DNA of 64,000 bases from Stenopsyche tienmushanensis (Eukaryota; Arthropoda; Insecta; Trichoptera; Stenopsychidae): positions 186,001 to 250,000 of the forward strand of contig WACJ01000308.1 of the NCBI GenBank assembly GCA_008973525.1. The letters run 5' to 3'. The notes under the pieces are model-generated. The model worked only from the letters and a program-made list of their open reading frames with translations. It ran no database searches and was not told the origin of the DNA. Below are positions 19,566 through 31,187 of this stretch, in pieces. The position numbers were made by a program, and so were the translations under genes. The stretch's first letter is position 1, and each line of letters opens with the position of its first letter.

Positions 19566-21881
19566 ATGAAACATTTATATATATTTGTTGTTTTGCTATT
19601 TGTTTTTCTGCATATTTCTAATGCAGATGAAAATGCTGAAAACACAATTGGTAAGTAAATTTCAATAGTGCTTTGATTAAAGTATATCATCATCAATCGA
19701 TTGCTAAATTCTTTAACATTTAAACAAGATGAATATGATCTTAACACATTTCCGTCGGATTATGTATACATGCGTCTTTAGCCATTGATTATGGCCTTAA
19801 AAAAAGGAGCTAATGCGTTAAATATTTCAATTTCTGTTAAGAGATGTCTCCACCGATATCCCACACCATAATTTGACTTACTTCAGTATTTTATGCCGGA
19901 TCTAATAAACTTAGTTTACGATATATAAGTGTACTAATTCGTCTAGATTTTAGCAACACGCAAATACGTCTATAATATTTTCAATATATTTAATATAAAT
20001 AATTTCCTACAAATTAAAAACGGAAATATAATACCCTTTTTTGTCATTATACATATAGTTAATCAATATCTATGCTGCAAAGAACTTATCGAACATACGA
20101 CAGGACAAGGTGTTTTTGATTCTATTTCTTCATATTTAGAACAATTTAAAATATCATGGGAGTTATGTGTAAGAATTTGTAGAGATGGTGCTCCTTTAAT
20201 AGTAGGCTCAATCAAAGGATTTGTTACCCTTGCAAAGACAAGAAACCCTAATATTATAACTACGCACTGTTTTTTGCATAGATAATCTTTATTTTCGAAA
20301 ACATTACCAGCAGCACTAAAATCTGTACTAGATCAAGTTGTAAATATGGTGAATTTCATAAAATCAAGACATTTAAAAAAATGCATGTTTAAGAATCTTT
20401 GCATTTCTATGAAAGCTAAGTACGAGTGTTTGCTTTTTCACACTGAAGTAAAGTGGTTATTTAGGGGTAAAGTTTTATGTCGATTCATAGAATTTAAGAA
20501 TAAATTGTTAATTTTTTCTCGAAATGAAGGTATGGATGATTTTGTAAAACATCTCAGAATAATGATTGGTGTGGTTAAATGACATATTTAGCAGATATTT
20601 TTAATTACTTAAATCAAGTTAACATAAGCTTTCAAGGTAAAAACGAAAAAAATTGACTTATTAATTGATTAGATTGAGGGAACTATTTCCGCAATAATAG
20701 AATATTTAACTTTATTGGAAGAAAATATTGGACATTATTTTCCTTCGATACGAAATCTATTTGCTATGATTGATACATCTAAGAATTAGTCTCATTATTG
20801 ACTGATCGTAATCTAAAAATTAAATTTTCCGAAATTATCATAGAGGAATTTCGGATTTCTGTCCAAGAGGAATATCCAGCTTTTTACACGAAGACACTGA
20901 ACATTTTGTTATAGTTTTCGACATTATATTTGTGTGAGCTTGGTTACTCAACAATAGCTAATATGAAAACTAAAAAACGAGAAAGACTATATCAAATATT
21001 CGACCTTATATTTCTGATATCTGCAAAAGCCAACAAGCTCAGGTATCACATTAATTGATTTTTGATTGATCATATAAATTCCATTATTTTAAGCAGGGAC
21101 GTCATTTTGGGTGGATAAAGGGAGAAAAATATCCCCCCCCTAGATTTACCATCTAAAGAGAGCCTTTAAATATTATATCATTATATACTAAACAATTGAC
21201 TTTATTTTATGAAAATCAACGCTCTTGAAAAATTTACTGCAACATTGTCTATTTAGATGACAACATATTAACAATTTAGATATTTATCTACATAAAGCTG
21301 CTGTATTTTTTTAAAGGGAATCATCAATAATTTGAAGCAACGAGTGGCCATAAAATAGCGAGAATTTTATCTGGTCATGAATAATGCATCGAAAGCATAT
21401 CAGGCAAATCAGTAATTGAGTAAAGCACATCGAATGTCAATTTTTTTTGTTTGCATGAAAATTAACACATTTTATTCGGAATGTATTAGGGTTCTTCGAA
21501 ATTAGTTAATTAATTAATGGGGGAAGCATATCACTATTTTACCCATGATCAATGGTGTAATATAAGCATTAGTATTTTGATTTGATGCTAATAAATGCTT
21601 ATATTTGACACTTAAAGTAACCCTGGAATTTTTTATTGAGATTTTGGACATGTTAATCAAAGGTTTTAAGATGGTTTTGCACTATGTTCGTCAATAGATG
21701 TACAGGTAAAAATCTAAATATTCAATTTAATATATTTACAGCAGATCCAGAGCCAGCTATTGATTGCACAAAATCGTGTGATAGCGTTTGTACTAAATGT
21801 TTTGGAAGAATTACCCATATAAACAACGAATGCATTAAGTGCTTTAGAAATAAGAAGAAACATTGTCTTAAAAATTCGTAG
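19566..21881 (+). CDS. Small secreted seven-cysteine peptide
   Basis: Two exons, 19566-19650 and 21742-21881, joined in phase 1 across a 2.1-kb intron; 74 residues. The first 20 residues form a signal peptide ending HISNA, then DENAENTIG. The mature C-terminal half has seven cysteines: C-x3-C-x3-C-x2-C-x10-C-x2-C-x7-C, with a Lys/Arg/His-rich end (FRNKKKHC). The odd cysteine number suggests either a free or intermolecular cysteine. The exon-intron layout (signal exon, phase-1 intron, Cys exon) matches the peptide gene just upstream, but cysteine spacing differs, so relationship is uncertain. The intron holds a small TTAA MITE (19741-19821) and a hAT transposase relic (20040-21060). No family recognised. 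The exon join is inferred from a TATA/TCAGT promoter, a signal peptide followed by GTAAG, and a TTTACAG acceptor in matching phase. Confidence 0.65.
19741..19821. mobile_element. Tiny TTAA-flanked MITE-like segment
   Basis: Starts TTAACACATTTCCGTCGG, matching the end of the 12892-14615 element, and ends with a related inverted sequence GCTAATGCGTTAA. It contains TATGTATACATGCG. About 81 bases, inside the peptide-gene intron. Confidence 0.5.
20040..21060 (+). mobile_element. hAT transposase relic (SCAND3/ZBED5-like)
   Basis: Translation with several stops and frameshifts follows the order of a SCAND3/ZBED-type hAT transposase: LEQFKISWELCVRICRDGAP (family: W.kcvgictDGA), TTHCFLHR (family: HCiiHR), VLDQVVNMVNFIKSR, LLFHTEVKWLFRGKVLCRF (family: LlyhteVRWLSrGkvL.R), then LCELGYSTIANMKTKKRERL near the C-terminus (family: lce.gFs.l...K.k.R.rL). 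Dead. It lies in the plus orientation within the intron of the gene at 19566. Confidence 0.85.
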
Positions 21882-22247
21882 ATGTATTATATATATTTAT
21901 ATAGAAAATAATTAAATACTCAATAATCCCTTATTAAAAATTGGCTTTCATTTCTTGATTTTTTAATATTATTCTTCAAGCATAAATAGAATGTTTGAAT
22001 ATAAGGTTAATCAAATTCATAAGCTTCATTTCTATCAATTATTAAGTATAGTTGTATATAAACAAAGAAGATATTCGATATTTCTTGAAGCAAAACAGGA
22101 TGCTATGAATGAGTTTCAGTGTTTTATAAGATAAATTCCAATATTGCATGACTGCTTCTATATTAAAATTCTTCCGAAACATTGGTATGCGATTTCAAAA
22201 TGGCTATAACAATCCACCACCTCTTGGAAAGTCATTAATTACTCTTG

Positions 22248-22255
22248 TATAAAAA
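22248..22255 (+). promoter_or_regulatory. TATA box of the gene at 22331
   Basis: TATAAAAA, 83 bases before the ATG. Upstream CAATCCACCACCTCT is similar to CAATCAACCACCTCT before the gene at 27028; a CACATTC sequence lies about 30 bases downstream of the TATA box. The class-B 18-base motif was not found here. Confidence 0.6.
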
Positions 22256-22330
22256 CGGTAAAAGACCAATCAATCGACACATTCTATCCATACGGCTCAA
22301 TTAGAACAACGGTGGAAATCTATCATAAAT

Positions 22331-22966
22331 ATGTTATCAACGGTAAGTATATTTTTAAACTTATTATTGGCAAAAATTTACATTAAAAATAAATATAAAT
22401 TATTAATTATAATAAATAGGTGACAGTCTTCTTTGGTCTGGTGATGATGTGCAACGCATGGCCGCTTGGTCTTTTTGAACACGACCATGGCTATGCTGTT
22501 TCATCCCAAAACATCGTCAAACATGAAGGACCATCTCACAAAATTAGCGTCGAGCATGAATACGATCATGGACATAATCATGAACATGAGCATGATGAAT
22601 ATGTAAATATATTTCTAGTTAAAAAAGCATTTATATCAAATAATATGCTCATTTGAAAATTATTCCTTTCAAGGCCCATCCATCTTATAAATTTGATTAC
22701 GGAGTAAAGGATCATCATACTGGAGACAGCAAGACTCAATGGGAATCCAGAGATGGTGATGTTGTAAAAGGAGCATATTCAGTGGTAGAACCTGATGGTT
22801 CTATAAGAACTGTACATTATACAGCAGACAAACACAATGGGTAATTTTTAATCAATGCTAATAAATCTTCTTAATTGAGCTCTTAATTAAAACTATTGTC
22901 AATTTCAGATTCAACGCAGAAGTTCATCGTACGCCAAACGCTCATCCAGTAAATCATCATAATTAA
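22331..22966 (+). CDS. RR-2 cuticular protein, His-rich class B
   Basis: Secreted RR-2 protein, 139 residues. Exons 22331-22342 (M-L-S-T), 22420-22602, 22674-22840, 22909-22966. Exon 2: signal peptide [14 protein letters not shown], then [20 protein letters not shown], a His/Glu/Asp-rich run ([12 protein letters not shown]). Exon 3: [48 protein letters not shown]. Tail [18 protein letters not shown]. The DHHTGD and RDGDVVKG forms distinguish it from class A. Exon 1 ends in Thr rather than the usual Lys. Intact. Confidence 0.92.
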
Positions 22967-23507
22967 TTTGAAGAATCCACATTATAATTTCTGCAATTGA
23001 CATATCATATCGGCAAAATACAAATGATTAGCAATTTTTTAACAGATTATGTCAAACACTGTCTAAATTATGAGTTCAAAATGCATTGTAATTGACATCA
23101 ATAAAGTTCAGCTATATATTGATAAGCGCGATCGAATAAATGAGTTTGTTTATGCTAATACCATTAAAGAGTTGAACAACACAATAACAGGGTAGTTTAA
23201 ATTATTGACGCCTTTTGTATATTAAAACAATCACGATTTGCCACTTTTAGTCTTTCGAGTGAAAGGATAAAGACAAATTAGTGAAGTTATAAAGGTGTGG
23301 CCCAAATCGTGTACAACTTGCGACATGTCGAAATTGGCGGCTATTGTCAACGTTGTCTTTGCGTTTAATCCATATGTACTTTTCTGTAGAGCAGAATAAT
23401 ACAGAATAAGAAATCATTAAATTTTATATAAATCATTTTCAATACTCGAAATATAGTTGTGATGGGAGAAAAAAAATCAACATATGCTAGATCTAAAATC
23501 ACTAACA
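22967..23507. other. Intergenic spacer, no gene seen
   Basis: 3' flank of the cuticle gene (polyadenylation-like AATAAA near 23099), then AT-rich sequence without coding signal up to a MITE. Confidence 0.5.
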
Positions 23508-23612
23508 ATAACACATCACTCAATAAGTGTGTAGAATTTATTTCTTATTCATTTGGGATAAATTTTCGCAATTTTTTTTAAAAAAACCTACAAACTTATT
23601 GAGTGATCTATT
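23508..23612. mobile_element. Short mariner-type MITE, second copy
   Basis: About 105 bases with ends ATAACACATCACTCAATAAG and the inverse CTTATTGAGTGATCTATTA. Same family as 18443-18557. Confidence 0.75.
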
Positions 23613-26600
23613 AGTTTAAAATCGCAAACTTATTGCGATTTTTTTACTGGAATAATCTAGTTTATATATAATATAGTTTCAACTTGGCTTTCAGTATCAT
23701 GATTGGGAAACTCTATGGAAAAGTATAAATACTGAACATGTACCAAAGCTGGTTCGTAAATTGAAGGATGCACCTTGATTGGGAAGAACTAAATCTATCT
23801 AAATCTACTAAATCTGGACTTTATCCTGGTAAAAAATAGTTAGTATACTTGGTGAAATATGTCAGTTATCATTCAATTTGAATTACTCAAACTAAATAAA
23901 ATTATTACGAGAGAAATACATTGAATTTAATTAGAAGATCTTAGCAGAAATCCTACAGAAAAGCGACCATATTTGATAATTGAAAAGTATTGAATTTTCT
24001 TTATGACTAGGCTACAAATATCTAACCAATATATCTAAGAAGATATTACAGGATCAATCTTCAGATATTCAAAATATTCAATCTGAGATTAATGATTAAA
24101 CAGGAAGTTGAAAATCAAATTTATAACAAACACTTTACATGAAAAGGATCGAAAATTACAAATAAAAGGTTTATTAATTTATTGTAAAAATTATATCAAT
24201 TGTACCTACGAATGTTGAGATTGGCCTAATACTAGTCAAATTTAGAAATACCACAATTCTTATTAAATAAACATAATAAAATCCAATTATTGCCAACCGC
24301 TTTAACATGGTGCATATAAGATTTTTAACTCGTTCGTCGCTGCGTCCATCAGATAAACGCGACGGGAGTTCCAACGCGGAGGCCTTCGCGTAATTTTAAT
24401 GTAATAATGTTTAAAATAAAATATAACATTATTATATTATGCAGCATGGAATTCATTAAAACGATTCAAACACACATGAGGTGGTTTTGGACAATTTGGA
24501 CAATATGTTGAGACCCTTTTTACATTTTATTGATTTTCTAAACCGTGAAACGCCTTTTTCGCTTTGTTCTTTTCATTGTCGGGCCTATCATTTTCCGATC
24601 ACAATAATTTTCTTACTAGAATTTCAGGGAATTTTCTGATTTGAGTATAAAAAAATAGTGATATGTTTGCAGAAAAAGCATGCTTTTCAACCAGCAGTGA
24701 AATCTTAAACATGTTTCCAAAAAGCGAATCCATCGTTACGTACTTCTATAACGACTTACAGATGTTAACTTTACGAACGTCTTTCTATAATGTCTTCCAG
24801 ACGACAATTGTCTGACTTTCTTTCAAGATCTACCTCGAAACTTGCATTCCTACCCTTGTCTGATAAATAACTAATAAAAGATAAATAACACCTGAGAGTA
24901 GATGTGCCACATGTCACATTCTAGTCGTCCGTGTTTGTCCAGTGCGTTATAATATCACATCGCTATTCTTTCTGTTTATGCTCCGACTATCGAATTTGGG
25001 TCCCGTGTGAAACAACACTTATTCAGGCTGGGCGACGAGAGTGTTAAAAATGTGGTCACTAACCACACTTCCCATAGATTTGGCCCAAGATGATTGTGTT
25101 ACAAGTCTAACCGCTAAATTACGGAGCCAACAACAGGTAGTTTAGTATTTAGGGCTTGTAAATAAGTACAACAATAATATAATACGAACAATATAATATA
25201 ATCATTTAATAATAATACAAAACCGTGGTGTGAAAAAGTGTTTATTTGTAATATAATTTTGAATGAGCTGTATGATTCAAATGAGAATTTTATTACAACA
25301 GTTTTTCAAAGAAATATCGCTCAAGTCTATTAGTTTTTCAATTTAAAATTTAAAAAAAGCCTCTCTCAGCGGATTTAACGAGTGACAAATAGAGTTTTAT
25401 TTATTTTTTATTAGCCAATTAAAATAAGGTTAGTTGAAAGTCCATTCATGGGTAACGATAGAGTTTTGTTTGTTTTTGCACATTCTTAAGCCTTGAATCA
25501 GTTTCTTGGCAAAAAATATAAAAATTGAACCAATATGCAGACCTACTTTAACTGAAAAGTTAAACTGTTCCATTTAAATATTTAAAAAAAATTATAAAAA
25601 TTTAGTGTTTAATATAAGTTTGAAATATAGTTTTTTTTTATTATGAGTTGATAATTATTATACATTAATTTAGAGTTGATTTGACAATATTTTAGTAAAA
25701 TAGTAGTATTTTAGTAAGTTTAGTAAGTAAAATATTAATTCTGCGAATTTATTACACAATGGATTATTAATTCAAATTATGCAATATGCTCACTATCCGA
25801 GAATTTAATCTATTCACTATGCTAGGAAGATATTTTTCATCCAGTACCCATTTTAAAATATTACCAGTTTCTACCATATTAAAATTCTGGAAGCCCTGTG
25901 AAAAACTCATTTGGGGATCGCCTACACCCAAAAAACTTGACAAGTTAAAACGAAAAACATAAGCAGATTGAATACATTTTTAGCTGAATATTATTTATAA
26001 TGGATAAGAAGCACCCATTAAATTTTCTATAAACAATGGTATTGTTCACATATTTTTTCTTATAATGAAATCATTCAAAATAGTTAAATTAATGGCGGTT
26101 TTTGTATTCATATGGAAATCTAAACGGGAAGTTAAACTTTGCAAAAACTATTTTTAATTAAAAAAAATAAGAAAATAACTTCATGCACAATTTATGCATC
26201 TTTATTATTTGCGATGTGAAAAATCGACTAAATTCAAATGTATTTGTATTTTGATCGAATCTAAAATTTGCCGAATGTAAAAAGTGTGTATATGCCTAAT
26301 ATTTACTTAATGCTTGATTCATTTCAATTTTTATTGCCATTGTGGGATAAATCCGAACGTCGCACTTTAAAGCCAAATACAAAATCTTCCATATAATAAT
26401 ATATTTTATAACTAATATTTAGCCCTTATATGATATAATTTCAATATATTATAATATATACTTGTATTTATAACATATGTTACATTAAAATAATGCTTGG
26501 ATTGAATATCAATTAAGCAAGTATATAGGCCAATATCCTCAACTAACAACATTCTATGAAATCATCTGAAATATTTCATTCAATGAAGCGAAAATTGTTG

Positions 26601-26840
26601 ATCCATCGCCAATTATCCTCATGTAAGATATCATTAATCACCATGGGCTTGTACTGAAACTCTGGAACTGGATTGAAAACCATCGGCAAGTCTAATTTTT
26701 AGCACATCTTATGAAATAGTGAAACAAAGGATGAGTCCAATTTCCAGGGTCGCTCATATAAATAATTTTACGCAGCTAACAACGGAATTAACGCAATATT
26801 GACCGTGCTCAATGGTCTTTGTAATTCGAAAGCATTATTA
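23613..26840. other. Long gene-less spacer
   Basis: No gene recognised in 3.2 kb. A partial minus-oriented SINE (25040-25140) is present, and a short GC-richer patch near 24325-24390. Long A/T-rich tracts dominate. Confidence 0.5.
25040..25140 (-). mobile_element. Partial tRNA-derived SINE
   Basis: Contains GTTAAAAATGTGGTCACTAA, CACACTTCCC and ACAAGTCTAACCGCTAAAT, the body-to-head part of the SINE family read from the opposite strand; the GGCAATAGTCCC tail is missing. Confidence 0.6.
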
Positions 26841-26849
26841 TATGGCACG

Positions 26850-26867
26850 TAATATTCAATGTTACAT
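26850..26867 (+). promoter_or_regulatory. Class-B upstream motif TAATATTCAATGTTACAT
   Basis: Exact match to 16614-16631 and 31008-31025. It is 83 bases upstream of the TATA box at 26950. Confidence 0.6.
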
Positions 26868-26949
26868 TCTTAGGTATCGGACAGCATTGTGCAATTTGCT
26901 ATGCAATCAACCACCTCTCCCTATGAAAGTTAATATTTCGTATTTTTAG

Positions 26950-26957
26950 TATAAAAG
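26950..26957 (+). promoter_or_regulatory. TATA box of the gene at 27028
   Basis: TATAAAAG, with ATATTCGGTCC about 30 bases downstream as likely initiator region (compare CACATTTGGTCC before the gene at 31188). Confidence 0.65.
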
Positions 26958-27027
26958 CACTGGCAATTGTCCGTATCGATATATTCGGTCCTTAGTGTTC
27001 AGTTAGCTGAAACGATCACATCTAATT

Positions 27028-27701
27028 ATGTTCGTCAAAGTGAGTTCGTGAAGTGATCCCAAGCTTAAATTTTGGTTGGAAAAATGTGATTTTTATGGAA
27101 AATTTTAATTCAATAGGTGGCTGTCGTTGTTGGTTTGGTGGCTGCGTGCGGTGCTTGGCCATTGGGTGGTTATGGTGGTTATGATCATGGTCATGCCGTC
27201 TCCACCCAAAACATCTTCAGACATGATGGTCCTTCCCACGGGTATGTCGGGTATGAACATCAAGGATACGGTCATGGCTATGGCAATGGACTTGGACATG
27301 GACACGGAGGACACTATTACGATGAATACGTAAATATATATTTTTATTGAAATAATCATAAATTCTACTCTGTTATTATAAATCAATATTTTTTTAGGCT
27401 CATCCCGCTTATAAATTCGATTATGGTGTAAAAGATCATCATACTGGTGACAACAAAAACCAATGGGAATCTCGCGATGGCGATGTCGTTAAAGGAGGAT
27501 ATTCCCTGGTTGAACCTGATGGTTCAGTAAGAACTGTTGAATATACAGCAGATGATCATAGCGGGTAATATATCTATTGACATGATTTTAAGTATAAAAA
27601 TTATGAAGAAATATAACAGAAATGTTATTAATTTTTCTAGTTTCAACGCTGCTGTCCACCGCACCGTAAATGTACACCCATCCCATTACCATCATCATTG
27701 A
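27028..27701 (+). CDS. RR-2 cuticular protein, Gly/Tyr/His-rich class B
   Basis: Secreted RR-2 protein, 150 residues. Exons 27028-27039 (M-F-V-K), 27117-27329, 27398-27564, 27641-27701. Exon 2: signal peptide [50 protein letters not shown], then a Gly/His/Tyr-rich run ending GHYYDEY. Exon 3: [48 protein letters not shown]. The split codon is GG|T here. Tail [19 protein letters not shown]. Closest to the disrupted gene at 31188. Intact. A minus-strand ORF across exon 2 is a shadow of its repeats. Confidence 0.93.
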
Positions 27702-28930
27702 GGCGACCTGATCTTATCCATCGAATAACCAAAAATATATTTTTTTAATGATGTAAATACATATGATTATAGAGAGCTCTTTAGTGAATATAAAAGTGAT
27801 GATTATGCAAAATTCAATTTTTTTCTAAAAATTTCCCCACGTAAACATCTCAACTTTCTTGAAAAATCTGATATCGAATGATGATATAAATGATTTTTAG
27901 TACTGGCGTAAAAACCATATATTTAAAAATAGATCATAGACATGATATCATAGATCTTGACCTTTCAAAAAAGCATGCAAAAAACAACAATATTATTTTT
28001 TTCGTTTTGGGAACCCAAACAAAAAATGTTTCCTTTATCGACTCAAAGATGAAGGTCTCTTCATTCTTCAACATTAGGTACAATTCCATGTGGAGCGGCA
28101 AATTGTCGATATTCGAAGTAAAAAATATGTTCGTCGTTAATCAAATGTTAATTTGTACCCATGATGTTGGAGTTCACGGACATGAAGAATTTTCCATTTT
28201 GATGTTAATATTACATAATTTAATTACATATGTTCGACATCGAATAATTTATTGCCGCTTTCCTGATATGAAAATGCCAAAAAATTTTCGCATGATATTT
28301 TGTGATTTCTATTCATTAATACTATGAATTAAACATTTAGCGAAAGAAAGCCTTCTTAACAAATCATTTTATATTTAGTTATTTATATCAAATATCTATT
28401 TTTAAAGTAATATAAACCTAACAATCATATAATGCTTCATAATAATACTATTTTCTTTAAAAAGTAATTGAAAAATTACCTCAATAATGACAATAAGTAA
28501 TAGATTATAATGTGAGAATAGTATTTCATTTTGTAGATTTTAAACAAATGTTTCGCAATTACATTTACACAAAATGAAGATATGTCTAATGACTTTTATT
28601 ATATCAAATACCAAATAAATGCAAATAAAAAATATTTTATATATAAACCTAGGAAGATTATTTATAATACGAGTATTAATAGAAGACAATGCAAAATAAC
28701 CACAATAAACCCCTCAGTTCAAGGTATATTTATTATGGAGATTGCATAAAATTAAAAGGGAGAAAATCATATTATATTATAGCTAAAATATCAAAATAAA
28801 AAATTTAGTTCTTATAATTAGGTACCCTTATTATCATTATGGGACGAACCTTTGATTTCCCTTAGTTTTAAATTATTCATGAAGCTCTTAAATTTGCAGA
28901 TTTTAGATGCAGAATGCATTTTAATACTCA
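27702..28930. other. Spacer with one unexplained long ORF
   Basis: A 145-codon plus-strand ORF occupies 27890-28327. It is the longest uninterrupted ORF in the window, but I recognise no domain, signal peptide or splice context. Its residues (Ile, Phe, Lys, Asn, Met) are those expected from AT-rich DNA. It may be chance or unknown transposon debris; I do not call it a gene. Confidence 0.35.
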
Positions 28931-29350
28931 AGTGTGATTAGGGATTCTGATTTCTCGATGATTTTCATTTCTCGAGAAATGAGAATTATCAGTTTCATTT
29001 CTCAAATTTCTCGAGAAATTTTGATGTCAACAGCACATGAATCATTATCAATAAAAAGAGGAAATGTTCCTCCGAAAATGATTAAATTTTTGGCGACACA
29101 ATGTCGACATACAAGTGGAAATGCTTAATATATTATATATACATATGAATTACATTGCTTCATATTGTTTTCAAAATAACTCTTTATTTACACATGCCAT
29201 TTAAAGTAAAATTGGACATCCTAGTTATCTTATTTTATACAATAAAAAATGATTTCTAAAATTTCTCGATTTTTCAAAAAAATTCTCAAGAAATAAGAAT
29301 TCTTGAATTTTGCATATTTTTTGAGAAATTCTCGAGAAGAAACATTTGAT
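28931..29350. repeat. TTTCTCGAGAAA-rich transposon-like repeat
   Basis: The palindromic core TTTCTCGAGAAA or close variants occurs repeatedly at 28945-29025 and again at 29255-29345, i.e. in both terminal zones around a 230-base middle. Terminal and subterminal clustering of short palindromes is typical of hAT-type non-autonomous elements. A short frame in the middle (AHESLSIKRGNVPPKMIKF) may be transposase debris, not identified. Confidence 0.5.
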
Positions 29351-29390
29351 GTGGCACTCAAGAGCTTAAAAAGTTAGATAAGTGGGACAC

Positions 29391-29882
29391 AAGGCTATAA
29401 TAACAAGAGACCAATAACTAACTCGTTACATATTATAATAATTCAACTAAATTCCATATAAAAATAAAAAATACATAAACTAATAATCATACAAATCAAT
29501 AGGATTGCCAGTGATTTAAATATCTTAATAATATTAAATTCAACAGAGCCGTAACGATGGTATTAAGCACCCGTCGCAAGTATATAACATGCCACCCCCC
29601 TAAATAAAAAAAATTAGCCACTGAAGGAGCTTCCGTGATCGTACAGATCATAGAAAATATCCTAAAAGAGAACGGAAGGGCTATAAGATCTGTGTGTCCA
29701 ACCGGTCCAATTTTCAGACCGATGATATGATGAATTAGCACCTCGCGATCGGACGCCATATCTGTCTACCGAGCAATTACGAACTCGAAACGAAGTTGTC
29801 CGAAAAAGACTGATCGGGCTTATGCCGGCAGGGTCAGCCCAACGTTTGAGCGATAACGAAGAAAATAGGAATTAGAATACTT
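29391..29882. repeat. Dispersed repeat, copy 1 of a direct pair
   Basis: About 490 bases aligning over their length with 32372-32894. Shared blocks: ATCAATAGGATTGCCA, CAACAGAGCCGTAACGA, GGAGCTTCCGTGATCGTACA, GTGTGTCCAACCGGTCCAAT, TCGCGATCGGA, TTATGCCGGC, GAGCGATAACGAAGAAAATA. Identity by eye is high but with indels. An 87-codon minus ORF here is interrupted in the other copy. Element type not identified. Confidence 0.8.
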
Positions 29883-31007
29883 ACAAATACTTTTATACAT
29901 CTCAAAAGTACGGCAATCCCTCGATTTAGGTGCTTTATACGTTCGACAAGTATGCAAATAAAAATCCAATAAAAAGACATGGAGTTCCTATAAAATGTTG
30001 ATGTATTGGGATATATAATATAGAGATAGTTCAGGTCATAAAATATAAAGCAATCATTTTTATATGCCAACTCATATTACATAAAAAATAACTATGCAAA
30101 TATTTAAATACTTGGTTAATTTGGCGAGCAAACTTCCTGATTAAAAACGCGTACAATAAGGAATTGGAGTATATATTATAGAAATGATAAATACATTTAG
30201 GTAGATATGCCCCAAAATATATTTTTATATACGGCTCTAAGACATTTGTATCTGAGATTCTAAGTAAACTGATTAAAAATGTTGCTTTTCAGAAACCAAA
30301 CATTCCATTATTGATTCTATAATATATGTATAGCCTTATAAATAATGATTGATCATAGTTTGAATATTGAGCTTTTGAATTGTCAACATTAAATAAATTT
30401 AATCTAAAAAATTGTTATTGCTACTTAAGCTACAATATCGTCAGACGTACGTTCAACAAATTTAAGTCAAATATAAAAAGAAACGCGTTAGGGACTGGTA
30501 CTTTTGTAATTTGTAACATTTCTGTTCTTGCAATGTAATGAGCTAAAATTGAAATTATTGCTCTTATAATATTTTGATATGCAAAATAAAGACATATTAG
30601 GGCTTTTTTATAAAGAAAATGTTATTTAATATGTAATTAATATACATTACATGTATGTTACTTAACATCGACGTTAATCGTCTGTCAATTCAAAAACATT
30701 ATTCTGAGAGCTTAATGGGTCTATTATGAATTGTTGTAAATTTATATAAAGTGTGGTGTATTTATCGATCACGGATCGAAGATCACGACTTCTTCAGTGT
30801 GTATATTTCTGGTATAGTACAAAAAGGATGTAATTAGGAGGAAATGTGATTATTTTTTGGACGTCGAAGAAATGTGGCATGATTTTCGTCGTCCTGGAAA
30901 TACTACGCGTATCACAAAGGGCATAATCTCGTCAAATAATGTTTTGTTTACATCTTAACGAGACGCTATTATAGACTTTCACTGAATACAGCAAATATGA
31001 TTATACA
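29883..31007. other. Spacer, no gene seen
   Basis: AT-rich region between the direct repeat and the promoter of the next cuticle gene; no coding signal. Confidence 0.5.
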
Positions 31008-31025
31008 TAATATTCAATGTTACAT
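31008..31025 (+). promoter_or_regulatory. Class-B upstream motif TAATATTCAATGTTACAT
   Basis: Third exact copy of the 18-base motif, 81 bases upstream of TATAAAAG at 31106. Confidence 0.6.
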
Positions 31026-31105
31026 TCCTTGTAAACCTTCCAATCATGGTTACATAACATAAAGCACCGCCGCCCCTCCTCGACGTTTCCTTTTTGCATT
31101 TTCAC

Positions 31106-31113
31106 TATAAAAG
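31106..31113 (+). promoter_or_regulatory. TATA box of the gene at 31188
   Basis: TATAAAAG, with CACATTTGGTCC about 30 bases downstream as probable initiator region. Confidence 0.65.
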
Positions 31114-31187
31114 CTACAACAATTGAAACAATTGGCACATTTGGTCCAAAGCAACCGAGCCGTTAACAGCCGATAAATTAAAACAGG

